A DNA stretch of 64,000 bases from JAOPZW01 sp963764585 (GTDB lineage Bacteria; Actinomycetota; Thermoleophilia; Solirubrobacterales; Solirubrobacteraceae). The notes beneath the pieces are model-generated. The model saw nothing but the letters and a program-made list of their open reading frames with translations, made no database searches and had not been told where the DNA came from. The stretch covers positions 248,001-312,000 of the forward strand of contig CAVXTB010000001.1 of the NCBI GenBank assembly GCA_963764585.1. The letters are read 5' to 3'. Shown piece after piece: positions 18,744-27,517 of the stretch (position 1 is the stretch's first letter; the number at the start of each line of letters is the position of its first letter). Position numbers and translations under genes: made by a program.

Positions 18744-19299
18744 CGAGGTCTGGTTGCTGCGCCACGCCGAGACCGAATGGTCGCGGACGGGCAAGCACAC
18801 CAGCCACACCGACGTCCCGCTCACCGACCACGGCCGCGAGGTCGCGCGCGCTCTGCGCGAGCGCCTCGACGGCCACGCCTTCGCCCTCGTGCTGTGCTCG
18901 CCGATGGCGCGCGCCCGCGAGACGGCGCAGCTCGCGGGCCTCCAGTGCTCGGACCTGCGCGACGACCTCAAGGAGTGGGACTACGGCGACTACGAGGGGC
19001 TGACCACGCCGGAGATCCGCGAGACGCGCCCGGACTGGTGGCTATGGCGCGACGGCTGCCCGGGCGGCGAGATGCCCAAGGACGTCGGCGCGCGCGCCGA
19101 TCGGATCGTCGCCGAGGTCGCGCAGGCCGAGGGCGTCGTCGCGCTCGTCGCGCACGGCCACGTGCTGCGCGTCCTCGGCGCGCGCTGGGCCGAGGAGCCG
19201 CCCGCCTTCGGGGCGCGGCTGTACCTCGCCACCGGCACCGTCTCGGTGCTCGGCTTCGAGCGCGACACGCGCGTGTTACGGGCCTGGAACCAGGCCTGA
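18736..19299 (+). CDS. Histidine phosphatase family protein (phosphoglycerate-mutase-like)
   Basis: 187 residues from a GTG inside the pgl 3' end. LLRHAETEWS near the start holds the phospho-accepting His (RHA in place of RHG); the second His is in ALVAHGHVLRVLG and the supporting Glu in KEWDYGDYEG. The length and motifs fit the broad phosphatase branch rather than glycolytic mutase. In context it may dephosphorylate a sugar phosphate made in the GH15/pgl operon; the substrate is not known. Confidence 0.88.
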   Translation: MADEVWLLRHAETEWSRTGKHTSHTDVPLTDHGREVARALRERLDGHAFALVLCSPMARARETAQLAGLQCSDLRDDLKEWDYGDYEGLTTPEIRETRPDWWLWRDGCPGGEMPKDVGARADRIVAEVAQAEGVVALVAHGHVLRVLGARWAEEPPAFGARLYLATGTVSVLGFERDTRVLRAWNQA

Positions 19300-19352
19300 C
19301 GGCGCCAACCGCCCGTGGTAAGGACAAGTAGCCGCGGGTAGCGTCCCACCGC

Positions 19353-19784
19353 ATGAAGGTCCGGCTCGAGCGGGTCGCTCTGGTGGCGGGGATGGCGGTG
19401 GCGAGCGTGTCGCTGTGGACGGCGGCGCCACTGCTCGGGCTATGGATCGGCTCGCGCGTCGCGCCGTCGAGCGGTATGTCGATGTTGGCGCTGGCGACGG
19501 TGGCCGCGACGATCGGCCTCGCGTGCTGGCTGCTGCTGCGGGCGCTCGCCTGGATGGGGATCGTCTACGACCGCCTGACCGGCCGCACCGCGACCGTGCG
19601 CCGTCACGCGCCGTGGCTGCGCTCGATGCGGGGCGAGCGCGAGCACGGCCAGCCCGGCGCCGAGGCGCACCTCACGCCGCTTGAGTACGTGCTCGTCGGC
19701 GTCGTGCTGGTCGCCTGGCTGGCGTTCGAGCTGTGGTTCTTCTTCTTCTCGAACTCGCCGATCGACCAGCGGAGCGGGCGCTGA
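19353..19784 (+). CDS. Three-TM membrane protein of unknown function
   Basis: 143 residues with hydrophobic helices at about 10-34, 43-65 and 110-135, and a basic cytoplasmic loop (RTATVRRHAPWLRSMRGERE). A TAGCGT box ends 8 bases before the ATG. I do not recognise the family. It stands between the phosphatase operon and a sigma factor gene, both in the same direction. Confidence 0.7.
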   Translation: MKVRLERVALVAGMAVASVSLWTAAPLLGLWIGSRVAPSSGMSMLALATVAATIGLACWLLLRALAWMGIVYDRLTGRTATVRRHAPWLRSMRGEREHGQPGAEAHLTPLEYVLVGVVLVAWLAFELWFFFFSNSPIDQRSGR

Positions 19785-19881
19785 GACGCAATCGACGCAG
19801 AGATATTCCATCGCGACTGCCGCGTGTCAGCCATCTGGCACAGCCCTGGTCTCAGGAATCTCTCATGCCACACTCAGGTCG

Positions 19882-20418
19882 ATGGGCAGGGGCACCGAGC
19901 AGGTCGAGGCACGCTTCGAACGTCGGCGCGTACTCCAAGCCGAAAGCCTGCCCGATCACGCCGATCGGCTCTATCGCGCTGCGTACGCGCTGACCGGCAC
20001 GTCGCACGATGCCGAGGATCTCGTTCAGGAGACCTACGAGCGGGTGCTGCGCCGCCCGCGCTTCATCCGCCGCGACGGCGACCTCGCCTACCTGCTGCGC
20101 GCGCTGCGCAACACCTGGATCGCCATGCGCCGCTCGCAGGCCGCCCGCGCACGGACGGTCGAGCTGCGCGAGGACGTCGAGTGGATCGTCGACCACGGCG
20201 CCGACCCGGGTACGACCGCCCTCGAGGTGCGCGCCGCGTACGCTGCCATCCGTGAGCTGTCCGAACCCTTGCGCGAGGCGATCGTCGCGGTCGACGTCGC
20301 CGGGCTGTCCTATCGCGAGGCCGCCCGGGCACTGCGCGTGCGCGAGGGGACGATCATGAGCCGGCTGTCGCGCGCTCGCGAGCGCGTCGCGGCGCAGCTC
20401 GAGGCGGTGGCGGCATGA
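19882..20418 (+). CDS. ECF-type RNA polymerase sigma factor
   Basis: 178 residues from the ATG at 19882. Sigma region 2 (ADRLYRAAYALTGTSHDAEDLVQETYERVL) and region 4 (LSYREAARALRVREGTIMSRLSRARERV) are separated by a short linker, the two-domain form of extracytoplasmic-function factors. The next gene starts in its stop codon (ATGA) and encodes a one-TM protein that is probably its anti-sigma factor. Confidence 0.92.
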   Translation: MGRGTEQVEARFERRRVLQAESLPDHADRLYRAAYALTGTSHDAEDLVQETYERVLRRPRFIRRDGDLAYLLRALRNTWIAMRRSQAARARTVELREDVEWIVDHGADPGTTALEVRAAYAAIRELSEPLREAIVAVDVAGLSYREAARALRVREGTIMSRLSRARERVAAQLEAVAA

Positions 20419-21059
20419 ACGGCGACGACCGCGTGAGCAGCGTCCTGCGCGCCGGCGGGCCGGCGACGCCGCCGGCGCTGCGCGCGCGCGTGCGCGCCCT
20501 GCAGGAGCGCCCCCAAGAGCGGCGGCCGGCGCCGCGCCTCGCGATCGCCGCCGCCACCACGCTCGCCGCGTTCGGCGCCGTGCTGGTGATCGCGCTCACC
20601 GCCGGGTCCCCCACCGTCCCGACCGTCGGCGACGTCGCGACGGCCGCCACGCGCGCCGCGACCGCGCCCGCCCCCGCGCGCGACGCGCGCCGCCCGCCGC
20701 TGCTGCGTGCGTCCTTCGCGGGCGTGACGTACCCGTACTGGAAGCAGCACTTCGGCTGGCGGGCGACCGGAGCGCGAACCGACACGATCGACGGCCGCCC
20801 CGCGAAGACGGTCTTCTACCGGCACACGCATCACCGCATCGGCTACACGGTCGTGAGCGGCAGGCCGCTGAAGCGGCCCGCCGGCGCCGAGCGCCTGGTC
20901 GTCGACGGCGTCGCGATGTACCGCTACCGCGACGGGCGCAACACGGTCGTCAGCTTCGAGCGCAACGGCCACACCTGCGTGCTGGCCGGCTACGTGCACT
21001 TCGCGACGACGCTGCCCAAGCTCGCATCCTGGAACGGGCGCGGCGCGATCGCTTTCTAG
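20415..21059 (+). CDS. Putative membrane anti-sigma factor
   Basis: 214 residues: a short N-terminal cytoplasmic part (about 40 residues), one membrane helix (LAIAAATTLAAFGAVLVIALTAG trimmed, near 43-63) and an extracytoplasmic domain. There is no HxxxCxxC zinc motif, so assignment rests on translational coupling to the sigma gene and on topology. The outer part (YWKQHFGWRATGARTDTIDG) might sense the envelope. Its stop shares the CTAG at 21056-21059 with the convergent GlsB gene. Confidence 0.65.
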   Translation: MNGDDRVSSVLRAGGPATPPALRARVRALQERPQERRPAPRLAIAAATTLAAFGAVLVIALTAGSPTVPTVGDVATAATRAATAPAPARDARRPPLLRASFAGVTYPYWKQHFGWRATGARTDTIDGRPAKTVFYRHTHHRIGYTVVSGRPLKRPAGAERLVVDGVAMYRYRDGRNTVVSFERNGHTCVLAGYVHFATTLPKLASWNGRGAIAF

Positions 21060-21340
21060 CGTCGCGGGCCCAGCCCCGGGTCGGTGATGCTGCCGCCGCG
21101 GCTGCGGCGGATGAGGTAGACGATCAACGTCGCGGCGGCGACCGAGACGACGATGCCGCCGGCGTTGCGCCCGCCGGTGATCGCCAGCATCACCAGGCCG
21201 CCGATGAACGATCCCGCCAGGCCGATGAGGATCGTCATCCAGATGCTCATCGGATCGGGCCCCGGCAGGGCGAGCCGCGCCAGGCCACCGACGATGAGGC
21301 CCGAGAAGGCGAGGACGATGAGGTAGACGAGTAGGCCCAT
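21056..21340 (-). CDS. GlsB/YeaQ/YmgE family stress-response membrane protein
   Basis: 94 residues with three membrane helices and the family's glycine-rich GLIVGGLARLALPGPDP followed by a GLAGSFIGG motif (transglycosylase-associated family). These small inner-membrane proteins are linked to general stress in other bacteria, without a defined activity. A TACCGT box on the minus strand ends 7 bases before the ATG. Confidence 0.88.
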   Translation of the reverse strand: MGLLVYLIVLAFSGLIVGGLARLALPGPDPMSIWMTILIGLAGSFIGGLVMLAITGGRNAGGIVVSVAAATLIVYLIRRSRGGSITDPGLGPRR

Positions 21341-21358
21341 GTCGTGGACGGTACCCGC

Positions 21359-21385
21359 CCCGGGCCGCGGCTGTCGCGGCCCGGG
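21359..21385 (-). terminator. Hairpin terminator after the MMPL gene
   Basis: Perfect 11-bp stem CCCGGGCCGCG / CGCGGCCCGGG with a 5-base loop, 12 bases downstream of the MMPL stop on the minus strand. Confidence 0.7.
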
Positions 21386-21397
21386 GGCTTTGGGTGC

Positions 21398-23596
21398 CTA
21401 CGCCTTGGCCGGCTCGGGCGTCCGCGGCTCGTGGCTGATGCGCGGCAGCCACGCGAGGCCCTTGGGCAGGTACCAGTTCCAGTCGCCCAGGAGCTTCATC
21501 GTCGCCGGCAGCAGCACGGCCCGGACGATCGTCGCGTCGAGCAGGATCGCCACCGACAGGCCGATGCCCATCTGCTTGAAGTCCAGCGAGCTGAGCGTCG
21601 CGAAGATCGCGAACACGCCCACCATGACGATGGCGGCGCTGGTCACCGTCGACGCCGTGGCCTTGATGCCGTAGCTGACCGCGTCCTCGGTCTTCATGCC
21701 GCGATCGAACGCCTCGCGGACCCGGCTGAGGATGAAGACGTGGTAGTCCATCGACAGCCCGAACAGGATCACGAACAGGAACAGCGGCAGCCACGAGGTG
21801 ATCCCGCCGTTGGACTTGAAGCCCAGGACGTTCTGCAGGTGCCCGTCCTGGAAGATCCACGTCAGCACGCCATAGGCGGCACCGACCGAGAGCAGGTTCA
21901 GGACGATCGCCTTGATCGGGATCACGATCGAGCGGAAGGTCACCAGCAGCAGCAGGAAGGCCAGCGTCAGCACGAAGGCGAACACGATCGGCGCGTGCGC
22001 CTTGACGAGGTCGTTGAAGTCCTTCGTCCCAGCGGCCTCGCCGCTGACGTAGGCGTGCTGCACCCCGGGCGCCGAGCCGACCGTCTGCTCGACGATGCCG
22101 CCGCGCAGCGCGGTCAGCGCGTTGTAGGACGCCTTGTCGGTCCCGTCGCCCTTCATCGGGATCGCGATCGCGGCGACGTGCTTGTCGGGGCTGACGTCGA
22201 CGTCCAGCGGGCCGTTCATCGTGCCCGTGGCGAAGGCGCGCTCGCCGAGCTTCTGCGTCGCCGCCGCGATCTGCGGCGTGGTGACGTCGTCGGCCTCGAT
22301 CGCCACGACGGCCGGGATCTGCCCGCCCGGGAACGCGGCCTGCATGCGGTCGTAGACCTTCATGACCTCGAGCTTGCGCGGCAGGTCGTCGGTGCCCGTG
22401 AGCACGGTGTGCATGCCGAACGCCGGCAGGGCGAGCGCCACGAGGACGGCCGTCGCCGCGACAGCGGAGAGCACCGGGCGCTTGAGCACCTTGCCGAGCA
22501 CCCAGCTCCATGCGCGGCTCTCGCCCGTGGTGTTGCGCCGGCCGTGCAGCAGCGGGACGCGCCCCTTCTCGACGCGATCGCCCAGCCACGCGAGGATCGC
22601 CGGCACGACGGTGATCGAGCCGATCATGGCGACGGCGACGACCATGATCGCCCCGACGCCGAGCGCGGTGAACGTCCGGCCGCCGGCGAAGAACATGCCG
22701 GCCATCGCGACCATGACGGTGAACCCGGAGACCAGGACCGCGCGCCCCGACGTGGCCGCGGCAATGTGGACGGCCTCGATCTTGCCGGCGCCGCGGGCCT
22801 TCTCCTCGCGCTCGCGGCGCAGGTAGAACAACGTGTAGTCGACGCCTACGGCCAGGCCGACGAGCAGCACGACCGAGCTGACCGTGTCGTCCATCGGGAT
22901 GAACTGGCTCGGGATCGCGACGAGGCCGAGCGTCGCCATGACGGCGGTCAACCCCAGCAGCAGCGGGATGCCTGCGGCGACGAGCGCGCCGAACGCGAGC
23001 ACGAGGATGACCAGCGTGATCGGCAGCGACAGCGTCTCGGCCTTCTTGAAGTCGTCGCTGAAGGACTTGTCGATCGCCTTGCTGGCGCTGGCGTCGCCGA
23101 ACTGGCCGACGAAGACGTCGGGGTTGTCGGCCTTGACCCTCGCGACGGCGGCGATCACCGGGTCGACGAGCTTCTCGGTCCGGTCGCTGTCGCCGTTGAG
23201 CTGGAACTTGACGAGCACCGAGCGACCGTCCTTGGAGATCTGGCCCTCGTTGCCCTTGGCGTACGGCGACTTCACGTCGGACACGCCTGGCTCGCGCCTG
23301 ACGGCCGCGACCGCGTCGCTGACCGCGGCGCGCACGGCCGGGTCGGTCGCCTCGCCGCCCTTCGGCGCCTGGACGAGGACCTGCTCGTCGTCGCGCTTGG
23401 GGAAGTGGTTGTCGAAGAGCCGATCGGCCTTGCCGGACTGGCCGATGTAGTCGTTGTCGTTGCTCGGCTTCTTCATCCCGATCGCGTTGCCGACGACGAA
23501 GGCGACCGCGACGAAGGCCAGCCAGCCCCAGATCGCCTTCTTGCGATGCTTCGCGCTCCATCGCCCGGCACGCGCTGCGAAAGTGTTCGAGTGCAT
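21398..23596 (-). CDS. MMPL-family RND transporter
   Basis: 732 residues from the ATG at 23596 (MHSNTFAARAGRWSAKHRKK); the long upstream extension of the frame is not protein-like. Two repeats each have one membrane helix, an outside domain and a 5-6-helix bundle. The two proton-relay motifs GLAVGVDYTLFYLRR and FGLSMDYHVFILSR identify MMPL transporters, which export lipids or hydrophobic compounds in actinobacteria. No partner gene is adjacent; it is divergent from egtB. Confidence 0.93.
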   Translation of the reverse strand: MHSNTFAARAGRWSAKHRKKAIWGWLAFVAVAFVVGNAIGMKKPSNDNDYIGQSGKADRLFDNHFPKRDDEQVLVQAPKGGEATDPAVRAAVSDAVAAVRREPGVSDVKSPYAKGNEGQISKDGRSVLVKFQLNGDSDRTEKLVDPVIAAVARVKADNPDVFVGQFGDASASKAIDKSFSDDFKKAETLSLPITLVILVLAFGALVAAGIPLLLGLTAVMATLGLVAIPSQFIPMDDTVSSVVLLVGLAVGVDYTLFYLRREREEKARGAGKIEAVHIAAATSGRAVLVSGFTVMVAMAGMFFAGGRTFTALGVGAIMVVAVAMIGSITVVPAILAWLGDRVEKGRVPLLHGRRNTTGESRAWSWVLGKVLKRPVLSAVAATAVLVALALPAFGMHTVLTGTDDLPRKLEVMKVYDRMQAAFPGGQIPAVVAIEADDVTTPQIAAATQKLGERAFATGTMNGPLDVDVSPDKHVAAIAIPMKGDGTDKASYNALTALRGGIVEQTVGSAPGVQHAYVSGEAAGTKDFNDLVKAHAPIVFAFVLTLAFLLLLVTFRSIVIPIKAIVLNLLSVGAAYGVLTWIFQDGHLQNVLGFKSNGGITSWLPLFLFVILFGLSMDYHVFILSRVREAFDRGMKTEDAVSYGIKATASTVTSAAIVMVGVFAIFATLSSLDFKQMGIGLSVAILLDATIVRAVLLPATMKLLGDWNWYLPKGLAWLPRISHEPRTPEPAKA

Positions 23597-23720
23597 GCCA
23601 GGGACTGTCGCCCTGGGCCCGCGCTCGCACCAGCCGGCACGCTGCAGAGTTCGTTGGGGGGTTAGCCCTACCGACGCGTAACGAACAGTCCGTACGCTCA
23701 GACTGGGTACGACCACTGCG

Positions 23721-24827
23721 ATGTCCGGATCGACGCTCGACGCCCTCTCGCAGACCCGCGACCGCACGTTCGCGCTCGTCGCGCACCTCAGCGACGCCGA
23801 TCTCGAGCGCCAGGTCGATCCGCTGATGAGCCCGCTGGTCTGGGACCTCGCCCACATCGCGGCCTACGAGGACCTGTGGGTCGTGCACCGCTTCGCCGGC
23901 GAGCCGCTGCTGCATCCCGAGCTCGCCGCGCGCTACGACGCCTTCGAGACGCCGCGCGCGGTCCGCGGGGAGATCGAGCTGCTCGACTACCACGGAGCGC
24001 GCGCCTACCTCGACGAGGTCCGCGAGCGGACGCTCTCGGCCATCGACGACCGCGGCGTCGACCCGGTGATGCACGAGATGGTCGTCCGCCACGAGCTCCA
24101 GCACACCGAGACGATGCGCCAGGCGATGCGGCTGGGCGGCCTGCTCGCCCCCGGCGAGCCGCTGCTCGTCGCGCTCGACGGCGCGGGCGCCTCGGAGTGG
24201 GTGCAGATCCCCGGCGGCGGGTTCGACATGGGCGCCGCGAACGGCGCGTTCTCCTTCGACAACGAGCGCCCGCGCCACCGCGTCGAGGTCGCTGGCTTCC
24301 GCATCGCGCGCCGGCCCGTCACCAACGGCACCTGGCTGCACTTCACCGAGGGCGGCGGCTACCAGCGCCGCGAGTGGTGGAGCGACGAGGGCTGGGCGTG
24401 GAAGGAGGACTACGACATCACGCACTGTCAGGACGCAGAGGCGGGGCATCCGGACGCTCCGGTGTGCCACGTCTCCTGGTTCGAGGCCGACGCCTTCGCC
24501 CGCTCGCGCGGAGCCCGGCTCCCCACCGAGGCCGAGTGGGAGAAGGCGGCGACCTGGACCCAGAGGACTGGCGACCCGCTTCTGGGCGTCGGGCAGACGT
24601 GGGAGTGGACGTCGACGTGGTTCGGCGGCTACCCCGGCTTCGTCGCCCACCCCTACCGCGAGTACTCCGAGGTCTTCTTCGGCACGCAGTACCGCGTGCT
24701 GCGCGGCGGCTCGTGGGCGACGGACCCGCGCGTCGCCACCGCGACGTTCCGCAACTGGGACCTCCCGCAGCGCCGGCAGATCTTCGCCGGCGTGCGACTG
24801 GCAAGCGATCACGAGGAGTTGCTTTAG
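23721..24827 (+). CDS. egtB: Ergothioneine biosynthesis protein EgtB (iron-dependent sulfoxide synthase)
   Basis: 368 residues. An N-terminal DinB-like domain has the three iron ligands His45 (DLAHIAAYE), His124 and His128 (HELQHTE). A C-terminal formylglycine-generating-enzyme-like domain begins near WVQIPGGGFDMGAANGAF and ends with RVLRGGSWAT. EgtB joins hercynine to a thiol donor (gamma-glutamylcysteine or cysteine) with O2. It is shorter than the mycobacterial enzyme (about 430). egtD begins at the base after its stop; egtA, egtC and egtE are not nearby. Confidence 0.93.
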   Translation: MSGSTLDALSQTRDRTFALVAHLSDADLERQVDPLMSPLVWDLAHIAAYEDLWVVHRFAGEPLLHPELAARYDAFETPRAVRGEIELLDYHGARAYLDEVRERTLSAIDDRGVDPVMHEMVVRHELQHTETMRQAMRLGGLLAPGEPLLVALDGAGASEWVQIPGGGFDMGAANGAFSFDNERPRHRVEVAGFRIARRPVTNGTWLHFTEGGGYQRREWWSDEGWAWKEDYDITHCQDAEAGHPDAPVCHVSWFEADAFARSRGARLPTEAEWEKAATWTQRTGDPLLGVGQTWEWTSTWFGGYPGFVAHPYREYSEVFFGTQYRVLRGGSWATDPRVATATFRNWDLPQRRQIFAGVRLASDHEELL

Positions 24828-25823
24828 ATGCAGGCCCTGCTCTCGACCGACGCCATCCTCGTCGAGTCCTTCGTCGGCCCGAGCGACGAGCGCTCGCTGG
24901 CCGACGACGTCCTCGACGGCCTGACGCGGCCGTTCAAGGAGCTGCCGCCCAAGCACTTCTACGACGCGGTCGGCGCCGAGCTCTTCGACCAGATCTGCGA
25001 GCTGCCCGAGTACTACCCCACGCGCGCCGAGCGCGCGATCCTCGAGGCGCGCAGCGCCGACGTCGTCGCGGCGACCGGCGCGGCCGAGCTCGTCGAGCTC
25101 GGCTCGGGGACGGCCGCCAAGACGCGGCTGCTGCTACGCGCGATGGCCGACGCGGGCACGCTGCGCCGCTTCGTCCCCGTCGACGTCACCGAGTCGATGG
25201 TGCTGACGTGCGCCGACGAGCTGGTCGACGAGTTCGGAGACCTGCGCGTGCACGGCATCGTCGGCGACTTCGAGCGCCACCTCGCGCACATCCCCAGGCC
25301 CGACGACGGCCCGCGGATCGTCGCCTTCCTCGGCGGCACGATCGGCAACTTCACCCCCGGCTCGCGCCGGCGCTTCCTGCGCTCGGTCGCCAAGCTGCTG
25401 CGCCCCGGCGTCGACCACCTGCTGCTCGGCACCGATCTCGTCAAGGACCCGGCGATCATCGAGGCCGCCTACAACGACAGCGCCGGGGTCACCGCGCAGT
25501 TCAACCGCAACGTCCTGCAGGTCGTCAACCGCGAGCTCGATGCCGACTTCGACGTCGAGGCCTTCGACCACGTCGCGTTCTTCGATCGCGAGCGCGAGTG
25601 GATCGAGATGCGCCTGCGCGCCCAGCGGCGCATGGACGTCCACGTCGGCAGGCTCGGTCTCACGGTCGCCTTCGCGCCCCGCGAGGAGCTGCGCACCGAG
25701 ATCAGCGCGAAGTTCACGCGCGAGCGGCTGCGCGGCGACCTGGCGGCGGCCGGGCTGGAGCTGCGCGAGGTGCTGACCGACCCGCAGGACCTGTTCGCGC
25801 TGTCGCTGAGCACTCGCAAGTAG
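24828..25823 (+). CDS. egtD: L-histidine N-alpha-methyltransferase EgtD
   Basis: 331 residues. KELPPKHFYDAVGAELFDQI, LPEYYPTRAERAIL and ELGSGTAAKTRLLLRA are diagnostic of EgtD (DUF2260), as is LGGTIGNFTP. It trimethylates histidine to hercynine, the substrate of EgtB encoded immediately upstream. The start directly abuts the egtB stop. An SDR gene follows after 11 bases. Confidence 0.95.
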   Translation: MQALLSTDAILVESFVGPSDERSLADDVLDGLTRPFKELPPKHFYDAVGAELFDQICELPEYYPTRAERAILEARSADVVAATGAAELVELGSGTAAKTRLLLRAMADAGTLRRFVPVDVTESMVLTCADELVDEFGDLRVHGIVGDFERHLAHIPRPDDGPRIVAFLGGTIGNFTPGSRRRFLRSVAKLLRPGVDHLLLGTDLVKDPAIIEAAYNDSAGVTAQFNRNVLQVVNRELDADFDVEAFDHVAFFDREREWIEMRLRAQRRMDVHVGRLGLTVAFAPREELRTEISAKFTRERLRGDLAAAGLELREVLTDPQDLFALSLSTRK

Positions 25824-25834
25824 GGTCCCGCCGC

Positions 25835-26596
25835 ATGAACATCGAGGGCAGTGGAGCGCTGGTCGTCGGCGGAGCCTCGGGCCTGGGCGAGGCGACCGCG
25901 CGGCGCCTGCACGGGCAGGGCGCCGCGGTGACGATCGCCGACGTCAACGCCGAGAGGGGCGAGGCGCTGGCCAGCGAGCTGGGCGCGGCCTTCGTCGCCT
26001 GCGACGTGCGCGACGAGGACCAGGTGCAGGCGGCCGTCGACGCCGCCGCGCAGGCCGATGGCGGCCTGCGCATCTCGGTCTGCTCCGCCGGCACCGGCGG
26101 GGCGCAGAAGGTCGCCGGCTCGCGGGGCGCGCACGCGCTCGAGCCTTTCGCAGTCATGATCGCGATCAACCTGATCGGGACGTTCAACGTGCTGCGGCTC
26201 GCGGCCAGCGCGATGCTCGGCAACGAGCCGCTCGAGGACGGCGAGCGCGGCGTCTGCGTCAACACAGCCTCGATCGCCGCCTACGACGGGCAGATCGGCC
26301 AGGTCGCCTACAGCGCCTCGAAGGGCGGCGTGGTCGGCATGACCCTGCCCGCCGCGCGCGACCTGGCGTCGGCGGGCATCCGCGTCGTCACCATCGCGCC
26401 CGGCCTGTTCGACACGTCGCTGCTCGCCGCGCTGCCGCAGGAGTCGCGCGACGCGCTGGGCAGGTCGATCCCGTGGCCGCCGCGCCTGGGCCTGCCGTCG
26501 GAGTACGCGCAGCTCGCCGCGCACATCGTCGAGAACCGGATGCTCAACGGCGAGGTGATTCGGCTCGACGGTGCGCTACGGATGGCCCCGCGCTAG
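25835..26596 (+). CDS. Short-chain dehydrogenase/reductase (type II 3-hydroxyacyl-CoA dehydrogenase-like)
   Basis: 253 residues. The cofactor motif GGASGLGEA and Asp in IADVN favour NAD(H); the catalytic Ser-Tyr-Lys is NTASIAA ... YSASKGG. The block ALEPFAVMIAINLIGTFNVLRLAA and the C-terminal NRMLNGEVIRLDGALRM match the HSD17B10/type II 3-hydroxyacyl-CoA dehydrogenase branch, so fatty-acid oxidation is likely. A TAGGGT box 8 bases before the ATG includes the egtD stop, so it may have its own leaderless promoter. Its stop shares CTAG with the convergent MarR gene. Confidence 0.88.
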   Translation: MNIEGSGALVVGGASGLGEATARRLHGQGAAVTIADVNAERGEALASELGAAFVACDVRDEDQVQAAVDAAAQADGGLRISVCSAGTGGAQKVAGSRGAHALEPFAVMIAINLIGTFNVLRLAASAMLGNEPLEDGERGVCVNTASIAAYDGQIGQVAYSASKGGVVGMTLPAARDLASAGIRVVTIAPGLFDTSLLAALPQESRDALGRSIPWPPRLGLPSEYAQLAAHIVENRMLNGEVIRLDGALRMAPR

Positions 26597-27507
26597 GCAG
26601 GGTCCAGGCGCAGCATCCGGCGCAGGAGGCCGCGCAGCTCCTCGTCGCCGTCGGGGCCCAGCGGCTCGGCGATCGCGGCTGCCGTCGCGTCGACGGCCGC
26701 GCGCGTGCGCCGCAGCGTCGCGCGGCCTTTCGCGGTCGGCGTCAGCGCGTAGGAGCGGCGGTCCTCCGGGTTGCGCTCGCGCGCGACGAGGCGGTGGCGC
26801 TCGAGGTCGTCGACGATCTGCACGACGACGGGCCCCGTGACGCCGAGCCGGCGGGCCACGAGCTGCTGGCTGCAGGGGGCCTCCTCGATGATCGTCGCCA
26901 GCGCGCCGAAGTGCCGCGCCTCGATCCCGAGCGGGTCGAGGGCGGCCTCGAAGCGCTCGCGCACCCGCTGGTGGGAGGCGGCGAGCAGGTAGCCGGTGCG
27001 GTCCGCCAGCGGCTCGGGCGGCACGTGGCCGAAGCCGGCAAGGAGCTTGCGCAGCAGCGCGTTGAGCCGCTCGCGGCCGGTGCTCTCCAGGGGCGCGGTG
27101 AAGCCGGCCTCGGCCTTCTGCACCGCGGGCCCGAGCTCGGCGAGCTTGGCCAGGCCCGCCTGCGTGGGCTCCAGCGCATAGGAGCGTCGATCGGCGGGGT
27201 TGCGCTTGCGCTCGAGCAGGCCGGCCGCCTCCAGGTCGTCGACGACCTTGACCATGATCGTGCGGTTGACGCCGAGCAGCTCGCCGAGCTGCTGCTGCGA
27301 GCGCGGGCCGGCGCTGGCCAGCGTGGCGAGCATGCCGAAGACGCGCGGCTGGGCGTCGGCTGGCAGCTCGGACCGCGCGTGGTCCAGCGCGGCCACGTAG
27401 GCGGCGCGCAGCAGGTGGCCGGTGTACCCCGCCAACGCGGGGATGACCGCCGTTCCCCCGGCCGCGCCGGGTGCGATCTGCTCGGTTTCGTCGGGGTCGC
27501 CTGGCAT
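26593..27507 (-). CDS. Tandem MarR-domain transcriptional regulator
   Basis: 304 residues, twice the usual MarR length, with two complete winged-helix units. The first has QLGELLGVNRTIMVKVVDDLEAAGLLERKRNPADRRSYAL (residues 75-115), the second LVARRLGVTGPVVVQIVDDLERHRLVARERNPEDRRSYAL (about 215-255). MarR proteins normally dimerise; here a single chain carries both DNA readers. It is divergent from a 14-TM drug exporter, the usual MarR/EmrR-type arrangement, and most likely represses it and itself. Confidence 0.92.
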   Translation of the reverse strand: MPGDPDETEQIAPGAAGGTAVIPALAGYTGHLLRAAYVAALDHARSELPADAQPRVFGMLATLASAGPRSQQQLGELLGVNRTIMVKVVDDLEAAGLLERKRNPADRRSYALEPTQAGLAKLAELGPAVQKAEAGFTAPLESTGRERLNALLRKLLAGFGHVPPEPLADRTGYLLAASHQRVRERFEAALDPLGIEARHFGALATIIEEAPCSQQLVARRLGVTGPVVVQIVDDLERHRLVARERNPEDRRSYALTPTAKGRATLRRTRAAVDATAAAIAEPLGPDGDEELRGLLRRMLRLDPA

Positions 27508-27517
27508 GTGATCAGAG

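Noticed and set aside
20310..24956. A 1548-codon open frame on the minus strand
   Set aside because: Arg/Ala/Gly-rich nonsense composition over most of its length; it shadows the MMPL, sigma and egtB genes, which have clear family motifs in other frames.
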